Positions 36,827 to 48,000 of a stretch of DNA of 64,000 nucleotides are shown piece by piece. This DNA comes from Meandrina meandrites (Eukaryota; Cnidaria; Anthozoa; Scleractinia; Meandrinidae). The first letter of the stretch is position 1. Each line of letters starts with the position of its first letter. A program made the translations under genes and the position numbers. The notes under the pieces are model-generated. The model did no database searches. It saw only the letters and a list, made by a program, of their open reading frames with translations, and was not told where the DNA came from. The stretch covers positions 27,533,955 through 27,597,954 of the forward strand of contig OY855903.1 in NCBI GenBank assembly GCA_963693305.1, in the 5' to 3' direction.

Positions 36827-39800
36827 ATCCAACGCAGATTCGACTTCCATTTAATGTGTCATGTTGACAGACGATTAAGACGTTTTGGATTACGACACAG
36901 AAACTATACCACTCGCTTAGTCCAACGGGGTGGAGGTGTTGCTACCGTTCCCTTAGGGAGGAGAGAGAGACCCATCTTGCCCGGACAGATCGAAGAGGCA
37001 CTGCAGCGTGCCATCAACGAACAAGTACTGACGGACGATGCTGTGTGAGGTAACGATCATTTACTCATCAACATCAACTCAAATCGTTTGAGAAATGCTT
37101 ATCATTCACGACGAGTTCGCGTACGTGACTGGCGAACCAATTCTTTACAAGCCAGACAAATATTGGAAGAAATAAGTAAAATGTTAAACTCCAATGAACA
37201 ATTCAGAATGGATGACACCTTCAGTCTCAACATCAGTCACATCCGTGATGATGCCGGTACAGGTAAAAAGAGAGTGAAACCTGGTACCTATCAAATAGAG
37301 AAACTTTTACATAACAAGAAATCTGTTATCAAGATCAACAACGACGACGAACTGTGTTGTGCCAGAGCCCTGGTCACCATGAAAGCTTACTGCGATCACG
37401 GTACACGCAGTCCTATCTACGTGGAGTTAAGAAAGGGGCGAAAAACGCAAACGCAACAAGCCAAAGAATTGCATCGACTTGCCAACGTACCAGAAGGTGC
37501 CTGTGGCCTCACTGAAATTCAACAATTCCAAACCCATCTCAGAGAGTATCAGATCGTCGTCGTCTCGGTGGACCATGGATATCAAATCATATTCAAAGGA
37601 CCCGCCAAACCTCATGAGAAACGTCTCATCTTGATCAAACATGGCGAACATTACCACGGATGCAATTCCCTCAAAGGTTTCTTCGGAAGGAACTTCTACT
37701 GCTTACATTGCGAAAAAGGATTTGATCACAATCGCCAAAAGGATCACGCGTGTCGAGGTAAACGATGCTACGCATGTCACCAAGCAACATGTCCAGATTT
37801 CCGCCGTGCTATCGCCGAGAAAACCAATGCCAGTTTGCCTTGTGAATCATGCGGAAGAAAGTTTTTTGGCGATACCTGTTTGAACCTGCACCGCACACAC
37901 ACAACAGAGGAAAAAAAAGCTGATCCGAAAAACAAAGACAGTGTTTGTTGCAGACACAAAAAATGCAACGCATGCAACAAGACCCTCACCCAATTTGAGG
38001 CCAACACCCGTCACATTTGCGGCTACGCCGAATGCCCCTCCTGCAAAAGATACCTCAATCTCTATCAGCACCAATGTTTCATCCAAAACCCAAAAAAGTT
38101 AGAAGAGCAGAGAAAGAAGAGAAAACAAAGGAAAAGGACCGCTGACGGTGTCACTGTCCACGAAGACCCCGATCCGCCCATCTTTGTCAGTTGGGATTCC
38201 GAAGCTCGTCAAGAAGAAGGCATTCACGTCCCCAATCTCATCTGCGCCATGACCGATCAGAGCGATGACCAATACCATTTCGAAGGAGAAACGTGCGTCA
38301 CAGACTTCCTGGACTGGTTGAGAGCAATCGCAACAGACGAGCAACCTGTCATTGCCATCGCACACAATTTTCAAGGGTACGATTCCTATTTCATCTTAGA
38401 GGAACTGTACAGACAAGCCATTTGCCCCGACCAAATCGTGAACGGAGCAAAAATTTTGTCCATGTCCCATGGTAACATCACTTTGAAAGACTCCATGTGC
38501 TTCCTGCAAATGCCACTGAGTTCGTTTCCCAAAGCCTTCGGACTAACCGAGCAGACCAAAGGGTTCTTCCCTCACTTCTTCAACAACCAAGAGAATCAAG
38601 ACTACGTAGGACCCATACCTGCTCGCGATTACTATGATCCCGAAGGAATGTCCAAAAGCAGAAAAGAAGAGTTTGAAAAGTGGTACGCCGAACGCCTCGC
38701 CGAAGACTATGAATTCAACTTTCAAGATGAACTGTTGGCGTATTGCCAATCAGATGTAAAACTACTCCACGAAGGATGCGAAGTGTTTCGCAATGAGTTC
38801 CAAGAAGTGGCAGGATTTGATCCCATGGAACGTTGCCTCACTATTGCTTCGGCATGCAATCTCTACTTCCGTACCAATTGCATGCTTGACAACACACTAG
38901 GATCCGAACCCGTGCGAGGATGGCATGGTAAAGGCAAACCACATTCCCACGCATCCCTAGAATGGTTGCATTATGTGAACCACACGCTACCCAGCTGCTC
39001 CTCCACCATAAGTGATCGCGTTGCTCATGCCAGAAACGGTGGAGAACGTAGAGTGCAAGTCGACAACCAGCGAATCTATGTGGACGGATACGACGAAAGA
39101 ACCCACACCGTCTACGAATTCAACGGTTGCTATTTTCACGGTTGTCCAACATGCTTCCCCAACAGAGACAAAGAACACGTGAAACTCAATGAACGTAGCA
39201 TGCGAGATGTCTACGAAGAGACCCAAACTCGACTAAAACGATTGCAAGACGCCGGTTACACGGTGATAGAGATGTGGGAATGTCAATGGAACGACATCAA
39301 ATCTAAACACAAAGACATCAACGACTACGTCAAGTCCTTAGACTTGATCGAAAGGTTAGAACCGCGAGAGGCCTTCTTCGGGGGACGCACCAATGCTGTG
39401 AAACTCTATCACCAAGTCGAAGAAGGGGAAAAAATCCGCTACGTCGATTTCACATCCCTGTATCCCTACGTGAACAAAAACTGCGACTATCCTCTTGGTC
39501 ATCCAACCATCTTGACCGAACCAGGTCACACCGACATTTCCCAGTTCTTTGGCTTAGCCAAGTGCACTGTGCTACCTCCCCGCGGATTGTATCATCCAGT
39601 CTTACCCTACCGAAGTGGAGGAAAATTGACCTTCCCCTTGTGTCGCACCTGCGTCGAAAAAGAACAACCCAAACCGCTGACCGAACGATCCCCTCTTTGC
39701 AACCACACGCCGCAGCAACGTCAACTCACCGGGACATGGTGCACACCAGAATTAGAAGAAGCCGTTCGGCAGGGTTACCGCATCATCCACATACACGAAG

Positions 39801-40792
39801 TTTGGCATTTCAGCCAACGTACCAATGTCATGTTCAAAACATACGTGAACACTTTCCTCAAGATGAAGCAAGAAGCCAGCGGATGGCCAAGTTGGGTTGG
39901 CAACGACGTCGACAAACAGACCGAATACCTCACGACCTACGAACTGAAAGAAGGGATTCGACTTGATCCTAGCAAAATCGAAAAGAATCCCAGCAAACGA
40001 TCCCTAGCCAAAATGATGCTGAATTCCTTCTGGGGAAAATACGGTCAACAGAGTAACAAGTCCCAAGTAGAAGCTTTCACTTCCCCCAGTGCTTTTCACC
40101 ATCTACTGCAAGACGACACCAAACAAATCCACAACGTACGAATCGTCAACGAAGAAATGATAGAAGTCGTGTACGACAATGTGATTGATTACGACCCAGT
40201 CCAAGTGAACATCAACATCTTTGTGGCTTGTTTCACCACCTGCTGGGCACGTTTGAAACTGTATCGCGAAGGTCTCGACAAACTTCAACCCCAACAAACA
40301 CTGTATTTCGACACTGACTCAATCATCTACAAAGCCAAAGAAGGAGAAACGAACTTGCCATTGGGTGATTTCCTGGGCGAATTCACCAACGAACTGGATG
40401 AAGGAGACTACATCGTAGAATTCGCTGCAGCGGGTCCAAAAAATTACACCTACAAGACCAAAAATGGAAAGATTTCGTGCAAAGTCCGAGGATTTTCACT
40501 CAATGCCAGAGGATCAGAACAACTGAACTTTGACATACTGAAACAAAACGTGATCGACGAAGTCACAAGACCCCTCGAAAACTCAAAACGGCAAATTCCC
40601 GTGTTCAATCCACATAAAATCACGCGCGACGCCAACAAAAAACAATTGAACACAGAGACGGAGATCAAACGCTACCAAGTCGTTTTCGACAAACGCGTGG
40701 TGGATCCAAGTACCTTCTATTCCTACCCCTACGGATACTTCGAATGCAGCTCTTGGGATCAACAAACTGCTGAATTGTTAATAGAACTTTAA
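36827..40792 (+). pseudogene. PolB: Protein-primed DNA polymerase B, one in-frame TGA near the start
   Basis: The frame opens in phase 0 after TTTTTTTCCATAG (acceptor-like, ending 36826). The first ATG is at 36854. TGA at 37046-37048 interrupts it, then 1,240 codons run open to TAA at 40790-40792. Seen in order: a conserved N-terminal region after the stop (ININSNRLRN), a Cys/His-rich zinc region (about 37690-38070), Exo I WDSEA (38194), Exo II HNFQGYDS (38365), Exo III YCQSD (38740), a VSR/restriction-like insert (VYEFNGCYFHGCPTC, 39110-39160), Pol A DFTSLYP (39445), Pol B MMLNSFWGKYG (40012) and Pol C FDTDS (40308). All catalytic residues are intact. The stop removes at most the first 74 codons, but no ATG precedes the conserved start downstream of it. 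Confidence 0.93.
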
Positions 40793-40957
40793 ATGGGAGG
40801 ACTGTTGAGCAAACTAGTCGATGACGATACCCCCGAACATAGACAAAGCATCAAAGACTACAAAAGCAAGCATCCAAAACCTTACTCGTGGCATCGCGAT
40901 GCCATGCTATACGGTACAAAGGAACAAATACCATTACTCAAGGACACCACGCATTAA
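40793..40957 (+). CDS. 54-residue protein with N-myristoylation signal
   Basis: The ATG follows the polymerase stop without any gap (TAAATG). The product begins MGGLLSKLVDDD. Gly2 with Ser6-Lys7 fits the N-myristoyltransferase consensus very well. It continues basic and helical (RQSIKDYKSKHPKPYSWHRD) to TAA at 40955-40957. It was too small for routine ORF calling. Acylated small proteins often guide viral components to membranes; here that is inference. It could be reached by termination-reinitiation or by its own transcript. Confidence 0.55.
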   Translation: MGGLLSKLVDDDTPEHRQSIKDYKSKHPKPYSWHRDAMLYGTKEQIPLLKDTTH

Positions 40958-41052
40958 TGCGCATGCGTACGAAAACATCGGATACCACATGGAGGACAAG
41001 ACGAAGCGTGACAAACATATATATATAGAGAACTCGTCACTTAACTCGATTA

Positions 41053-41088
41053 GTCACACGACATGTATCATGATATAGTCGTGTGACC
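41053..41088. terminator. Imperfect hairpin just inside the right end
   Basis: GTCACACGAC at 41053-41062 is complementary to GTCGTGTGAC at 41078-41087, with a 15-nt loop. It is the counterpart in position, though not in sequence, of the hairpin inside the left end. Confidence 0.45.
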
Positions 41089-41173
41089 CTAACTCTTACG
41101 CATGCGCAACCCCGGACTTGTCGATAACGACCCCCGGGGCTTGTAATTTTACCCCAGGGATCATGACGTCATT

Positions 41174-41383
41174 AAACTTGTCAATCAAATGATCACGTGT
41201 CTTCTCTGACTCCTCTGATTGGTTCTGGCCTAAACCCAGTCAAAAAGTGCAAATATGACGTCACAGGTCATGTGACTTATGATGACGTCAGGTCACGTGA
41301 CCCAAATCCGGCCTTATGATTGGCTGTGGCCTAAAATACTCTTCTCTTATTGGACGGGTCTTAAACCAAGGGGCTTTACTACT
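41174..41383 (-). repeat. Polinton terminal inverted repeat, right
   Basis: Reverse complement of 17404-17613. It contains TGACGTCA sites (about 41257 and 41283), CACGTG boxes and CCAAT words. Confidence 0.95.
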
Positions 41384-41389
41384 ACCATG
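41384..41389. repeat. Polinton target-site duplication, right
   Basis: ACCATG, identical to 17398-17403. Confidence 0.9.
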
Positions 41390-42069
41390 TACTTTGCCAG
41401 AAATTTTAGGCAGATGGTACTCACGAAAGTGCAATGTGTCTGAGGAAATGCCACAAGCAGGTGCTGGAATTTGCTTTTGCAGAATGCCATCAGATGGAAA
41501 CACTGAAATGTGGGAACTGTGAATGCCCTTTTGTTGACTTTCATCTTTCTTTTTTGGCAATTTCAACCACACTTGTCGTGTTGCCCACATTACTGCAGGC
41601 TCCCTCAATTTAAGCATTCAAGAAAAAGTAAAGCAAAATTCTTCAAAAGAAATGATGGGTTGGGCTTTATGTATTGACAGTGTTTGTATTTGCCAAGAAG
41701 TGCCTCAACAATGTGACAAATTACTTGAATGCCACAGTGAAAATTGACAAAGTGGAAACTCTTTCACTTGATATGCCTGGTTACAAGAAAATGCCAAACA
41801 ACAGCAAGCCCACCTGGAAATGCACCAACTGCAAGAAAAGCAATGCAAAGCCATTTCATGACAGTTCTGCAGTTCCAGTATCAACTGGTCAGGAAATCCC
41901 AGTTTCCACTACCACTTGTTCTTTTCAATCTCATGATAGTGAACCTGAGGTCATTGAACTTGACATGTACAATGCACAGGAATCTGTCTTATCAAGAAAC
42001 TTGTCCGCCACTCCTGTGTCTGCTTCTACCGGTAACTGTTCGTTAAAACAAGTCTGGTTCTCACCCTAG
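41390..42069 (+). pseudogene. Decayed YqaJ-nuclease gene, 3' part with PHD-like remnants
   Basis: Directly after the duplication the host frame resumes (LPEILGRWYSRKCNV ... ICFCRMPSDG) and soon meets stops. A second piece from 41674 reads KCTNCKKSNAKPFHDS after MPGYKKMPN, like the end of a PHD finger. It belongs with 13841-17397; the Polinton separates the two by 24 kb. Confidence 0.6.
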
Positions 42070-42191
42070 AGTCTGTCTTCACAAACTGAACACTGCATGA
42101 GAATGTCAACATCATTATGAGGAATCAAAACCCCACTTCAGGTCTTTGACCTTAACCAAGCCAAGTTTTCAAAAAATAGTTTGAACTTAAG

Positions 42192-42850
42192 GTGGCTCAA
42201 AGGGGTTTAGATTTTCCTGTCTTTGGTATTCTATTGCAGCTACACTAATAACCTTGAGGTTAAACTTTTAGTACAACTTTGTAAAGGTTTTACCACTGAA
42301 CAAATTGCAGTTGCTATGATGTCAAAATCCGTTGCCATGGCAACGTCATATGAGGTCAAAGATACCCTATTTTTTACAGCTGTAGGCTAATAACTTAAAA
42401 ACTAGACGGTGAAAGTTTTTGTTTTTCATATATGTTTGCCTACTGGGCAAAACAAACAATCTAACAATGTTTAAAAAAATTCTGTAGGTAGGGTTCAGAG
42501 CCACCTTAACTTAGTGAAAAAATGACGTAGCTTTGAATCCTACCTACAGAATTTTTTAAAAAATTGCAAACATTTTTCTTTCATCAGTTGGATAAAAATA
42601 TATCAAAAACAAGAACTTTCACCGAGTAGTTTTTGAGTTATTAGCCTCAAAAGGTCCAAAATAGGGTATCTTTGACCTCATATGACGTTGCCATGGCAAC
42701 GAAATTTGAAGTCACAATGACGTCAATTTGTTCATTGGTAAAACTTGTACAAGCTTGTACTAAAAGATTTTCCTAAAAATTATCGGTATAGCTGTGATAG
42801 AACACCTAAAATGGGCATGTCTAATTCTGACTAAACTGTTATGAGCCACC
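42192..42850. mobile_element. Foldback MITE with TTAA duplication
   Basis: The element begins GGTGGCTC and ends GAGCCACC, with TTAA on both sides (42188-42191, 42851-42854). The two halves are long imperfect inverted repeats: for example GTTGCCATGGCAACG near 42330 and 42690, and CCTACCTACAGAATT near 42540 against its complement near 42482. TTAA points to piggyBac- or Kolobok-like transposition. No coding capacity. Confidence 0.7.
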
Positions 42851-42854
42851 TTAA

Positions 42855-43290
42855 GAACACTTGATAGTTTTGATTTTGTTTTTCAACATTTTCACTGAGT
42901 TAAAGAAGTAAATTCTGTGAATTTTCATTGACTATATTTAAACTTAAGATGTTCTTGCTCAAAGCGCCATGATTGTGGCGTGATTTTAACCAATCAATAG
43001 GAGCATTGTTTTCCTTCAAGTACATTGTAAGAATTTTGAACTTAATCTCAAATAAAGCCTGTTTTCGCACTAAACTTTGCTGTAGTTATGTTATAAAAGA
43101 ACTGGTTCATGCTTTTAGCTTTGCGTATGTTGAGTAATGGATGCACCTGGGAAGTTTGGAGAGCACTCAACAAGCTAGAGTTGTTCTCAGCTATCGCCTT
43201 GAGCAAGAAAACCACCACCACCAACAACAACAATCAACTGCTTTAACCAACTGGAATTGGCTAAAAGTAAGTTTTACAATAATTTGCATG
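42855..43290. other. Non-coding stretch
   Basis: Nothing recognised. A short CCACCACCACCAACAACAAC word near 43212 recurs near 44487. Confidence 0.35.
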
Positions 43291-43719
43291 CATACATACA
43301 TACATACATACATACATACATACATACATACATACATACATACATACATACATACATACATACATACATACATACATACATACATACATACATACATACA
43401 TACATACATACATACATACATACATACATACATACATACATACATACATACATACATACATACATACATACATACATACATACATACATACATACATACA
43501 TACATACATACATACATACATACATACATACATACATACATACATACATACATACATACATACATACATACATACATACATACATACATACATACATACA
43601 TACATACATACATACATACATACATACATACATACATACATACATACATACATACATACATACATACATACATACATACATACATACATACATACATACA
43701 TACATACATACATACATAC
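43291..43719. repeat. CATA tetranucleotide microsatellite, about 107 units
   Basis: An almost uninterrupted CATA run. All open frames here (Ile-His-Thr-Tyr or Met-Tyr-Val-Cys repeats) are artefacts. Its true length may be wrong in assembly. Confidence 0.97.
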
Positions 43720-44780
43720 TTTATTGAAGATACACAAGTACAATAATAAGAAAATAAGGAAATACATAAAAATATGAAAGGCATCTAGCAATGTGTCTTG
43801 AAACATTTTTTCTTGTGGTTTCAATCATATCAGATTTTCAGATTTGCAGAGTTTACTGTGGTAATAGGAACCAAACTTTAAAATAGCAGTATGATTGAAA
43901 GTTGCTATAGCACAAAAATAATTTATTTTGGATGATCATATCCTTAATTCTCCTAATCTTTTTTTACAAATGAAACAATATATTACAAGGAGAAAATTTA
44001 TGCTGATCATTTATGCTTATGAAGCTTAGCAGCCTTTGAGAGGTGTAAATCAGAGCATTTCACTTAAATTTTCATTGCATGGTTGTAAAAAATGTCAACA
44101 GCTTTTTTTGTCTGTTGGTCCCATTCTGAATGTGCAAACTACTGTGCTTTTTAATTAGAACTGGCTGTTTTCAGTAGTAAAATCCATATGTTAAATCTAT
44201 TTAATGAACTGGTAACAAGAGGAACTTAAACGGAAATATGTCACTATATTATGTGTTCTGTTTCAGGATTTTATGCTATTACATTGTTGCCCTATTAGCA
44301 CAATATAACACGACAGCACAAGTTTCAACCTTGGTTGAACAGTTTTAACCTGAAGGCCACCCTCATTTAATCACTTAAAACACTTTCAATTCAGAGAGGG
44401 GAATCCTTATAGAGAAATAGAAACTGTTTTAAGCTTCTAAAATAGTGTTATTTTCAGGTTGAAACAAATTAACCTAGGTTGAAAACCACCACCACCAACA
44501 ACAACAACTTTCTCTGTGTTGTAGAAGTGTATGTCAAGCTTAGCATATTCTACTGATATGTAATGAATTTATCAACTTGAAAATAATATCAATTTTATAA
44601 CATTTTATTATAATATTATTATTATCAATATTAAGTTAATTATTCAGTCACATGTTGATGATAACACTGCAGTCACTGCAATGGTATCAAGCAAACCATT
44701 ATTAAAGAAACCATTTTACCTGCCCAATAATAGTTCTGTAACGACATTTAGCTGGCATTGAAAAAGCTTCACTATATCAC
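43720..44780. other. Non-coding stretch
   Basis: AT-rich sequence without recognised gene, RNA or element. Confidence 0.4.
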
Positions 44781-46645
44781 GTGTTGTGGAGACGTGTACA
44801 AGAAGGTGAGGAAAGGTGCAATTCAGATTCCAATATTTATTTATTTAAGACCTTCTTGCGCAATCCTATGGAAAATGAAGCTTTTAAGGATCGACTGGTA
44901 GAACACATCAACGCTTGCAGCCCATACTCAGTGAACCAGACGGCTCCATTATGCACTCAAGATTGACAAAGATTTGATTGAAGTGAATGAAAGTTGGGTT
45001 TGGAGCTTTTCAGCTGGATGTTTGGTCACAGACATGATATCAGAATCCCAGGTGAGTAAAAATTGAGGCTAGATTTACATGAATCATAAAGTCTAGTTTG
45101 GATATAGTCACTATGATTTAGCTCACCATAGCTCACATCTCTCTAATTTGACCTTAATCAAAGGGATTTCAACACTTTTATTTTTTATTTCTATTTAAAG
45201 CGATTTCAACATCATTTTTTGTGGGATGAATTATATAAAGAATCACTAATCGACTCTTTTTTGCCATGACTAAGATTATTCACAGATAACGGGAAAATGA
45301 GACTTGCTACAGTCAATGATATCTAGCATATGCCTACACTGTCTTTTAATTCCATGGCAAATAATTGCCATTATTTTCTATTACTTTACAGAAAGGCCTT
45401 GTATCACCACATGCGTTTGTGAATTATGACTGAGCCAAATAGAGATTCTTAGAAACAGGCTGTCCGAAGAAGACTTTAAAAAGTTCTGCGCTGATTTCCT
45501 TGCTTTGTTTGCGGGACTACTTGACATGGATGACTGGAAACTGATTTTTTAAGATCGGTTTACGTCCCATGACTTGAAGTGGAAAAATCCCAGGGATTTC
45601 ACTGCCCGCTACAATGTACATTACATGCCAGGTCAACATGGATTTTAGTTCTGACCGCAACGTTGCGATGGCCAAACGCCTAAACAAGTATAACTTGTGT
45701 AGGCGTTTGGCCTACCAGAAGCAAACCAGTGGCTCACCATGGACTGCATTGCATGGGCACAGTACATTGTCGGCGACAACCCAGGCAGTGAAGTCACAGC
45801 ACCAGCATTGCAACAGGAAGGCTTATCTGAAGAAGAGTTGAAAAACATACACAGCGTTTCTCTCGCAGAAGAAAGTATCAAGGGATCTACACAACAACCC
45901 GGTTGCAGTAGAGAACGTGAAAACAGAGATTCAACCATGGACATGTCTTCGGAGTCTAACACAGAGGAAAGCGGTACGCTGGACAAACTGCGTTGGGAAC
46001 TCTACAATACCAACAATAACGACATGAGAAGATGGTAGTTAACAATCTTGCTTCAAAATGTCAAAAGCACCAACAAAGCTGCAGGTGAGCGCCGTTTAGC
46101 ACATTGACAAAGTTTTCTTGTAGACCTTGGAGTGTTTGACCATACAGAGGCCAACAATGCTATAACAGATCCTGATGTCCCCATGCTGGGACCCAAAGAG
46201 CAAGCCAAGAGAAGAAAATCCTGGAGAGAAAAAAATCAACGTAGTCAAGACAATGGCGCAAACAGGAAGAGAAGATAAAATGAGCTTTCAGAGCATGAGC
46301 TTCAAAAGGTTGTGCCTTAGCAACAGACTGGTGGACCCGTGGTGCATACATCTTATCCGAGATTTGTACTCCCCTGTACCAGTGTTAACATGTCCAGCAA
46401 GTCAGTATCACGCTAACACGGCCCAAAGCAGTGGAAGGTACTGCAACTGTCTTGAGTGGAAGTTACTGCACGTTATCTGTCCACCGTCCCCAGGCATTGC
46501 TCACAACCCTGCAGCAGCTAAGTCAGCGAAGAGGCTGCACTTTATGTTCGGAAGATGCATTTACAATAAGGCAATTTATTTTTGTCTCTTTCGTGTACAG
46601 CAAACTATGCTTACACCCATTCTTTTCCAGTCTCTTTCAAACTAG
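44781..46645 (+). pseudogene. Degenerate multi-exon-like coding remnants
   Basis: Short open pieces with protein-like character lie in several frames: 44781-44966, around 45480-45640 (SHDLKWKNPRDFTARYN), 45739-46038 (acidic, SLAEESIKGS ... SSESNTEESG) and 46175-46645. Stops and shifts separate them. I cannot name the family. They look like one decayed gene or transposon. Confidence 0.35.
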
Positions 46646-47525
46646 CAACATTTTCGTTCCAGCCCTTTTCTTCAGAGAGTCTGCCATTCGTCCTTCCTGA
46701 AATGCGAAATCATAATCTCTTGTAATCTCTTGTCGCAAATGTTAGGTCTGAGGGGTTACTTTAGGCTTGACTGGTTTTGCACATTTTTACTGTATTTTCG
46801 TAACTCAGCAGATGAAATTTCACCACCTCCAATAACTCCTCCATTGTTGCTTAGTGCCCTCTTGCTTCTAGAGTCTCAATGTCTAAACCTTGTGTCCGCT
46901 GCAATCTCATCATCTTTACAACTGATTTTCGGGCTGTCTTGAGGTGCACCTCTGTCATAGAGAACTTTCTTAAAACTGCTTCTGATGCGCCATGACGTTT
47001 TTGCAAGTCAATCAAATCAGAAATCCCAAACGCCCACCATGGCCGAGCTTACATTTCTCTTGTAAGTACAGAACACAAACTAAAATGGACCACTTCAAAC
47101 GGTAACTCTTCCTCGTCTTCACAGCAAAATCTAAGAAATTCAAAGCAACGTGTCACTATCTGTTGAGCTACACAATCTTTCTTGCAACTGCCAGCACTTC
47201 CAGTCAACCATTTTGTGAATACTTCACCAATGTTACATGATAATGGAAATGAAGAAATTGCACACAGTGCTTTGTGGTTTCGCTTGTCTCATCTTCATTC
47301 CTTCCAATCATCAGCGACTCTGTTACTTGTTTAGAATCAGGCCTTACGTCAAAATAAAAGAACCAACTGTGCTCAGTGCTAACATCTTTTCTACACCCTC
47401 TCTGACTTTGAAATCCATCATGTTCACACTCTTGTATTGGGCAATGGTACAAGCTGTCTACTTCATCCTTCTCCAAGTTAAGCCGCTTTAGTTTGGATGA
47501 TGCTCCTTGGACATCTGACCAACTG
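46646..47525. other. Non-coding stretch
   Basis: Nothing recognised. Confidence 0.35.
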
Positions 47526-47530
47526 ACTTT

Positions 47531-48000
47531 GGGAACAATGTGTTCCATGTTCAAATAGGAACTCAGAACAAACCAGTCTTTCTTTATTAATTTCGGAACG
47601 TGTTCCCCACACAAATAGGAACTCGGAACAAAACAGTCCTAATTCATCAAGTTAGGAACAATGTGTTCCATGCACAAATAGGAACTCGGACAGAACAGTC
47701 CTAACATATCAATTTGGGAACAGTGTGTTCCATACACAAAGAGGAACTCGGAACAAAATATTCCTAATTTATCAATTTGGGAACAATGTGTTCCATGTCC
47801 AAATAGGAACTCGGAACAAAACAGTCCTAACATATCAATTTGGGAACAATGTGTTCCATACACAGAGAGGAACTCAGGATGATACATTCCTAATTTATCA
47901 ATTTGCGAACACTGTGTTCCATGGACAAATAGGAACTCAAAACAAAACAGTCCTAAATCACTCATTTGGGAACAATGTGTTCCACCTGCAGTTGACAACA
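47531..48000. repeat. 63-bp minisatellite, about 8 units, each with a GGAACA-n3-TGTTCC palindrome
   Basis: Unit starts at about 47531, 47594, 47654, 47716, 47779, 47842, 47905 and 47968 are spaced by 60-63 bp. Each unit contains GGAACAATGTGTTCC and a second word, AGGAACTCGGAAC. Because 63 is 21 codons, both strands show long open frames (minus: GTHCSQIDMLG repeats), but there is no other sign of a gene. Confidence 0.85.

Larger units (their letters stand above)
17404..41383. mobile_element. Complete Polinton/Maverick (adintovirus-like) element
   Basis: A 23,980-bp unit with inverted ends and a 6-bp duplication carries the full Polinton gene set: protein-primed DNA polymerase B, retrovirus-type integrase, packaging ATPase, adenain-like protease, double-jelly-roll major capsid protein and candidate penton proteins. 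It could therefore encode a virion in principle. Five core or accessory genes carry single in-frame TGA codons, so this copy is most likely defective. It split a YqaJ-type pseudogene. Confidence 0.95.

Noticed and set aside
21564..37048. Reassignment of TGA to an amino acid in the element
   Set aside because: TGA also ends many intact genes here (for example the ATGA overlaps and the phospholipase gene), and the host decodes it as stop. Single decayed stops explain the pattern better.
43191..43824. Long open frames of Ile-His-Thr or Met-Tyr-Val-Cys repeats
   Set aside because: They are translations of the CATA microsatellite.
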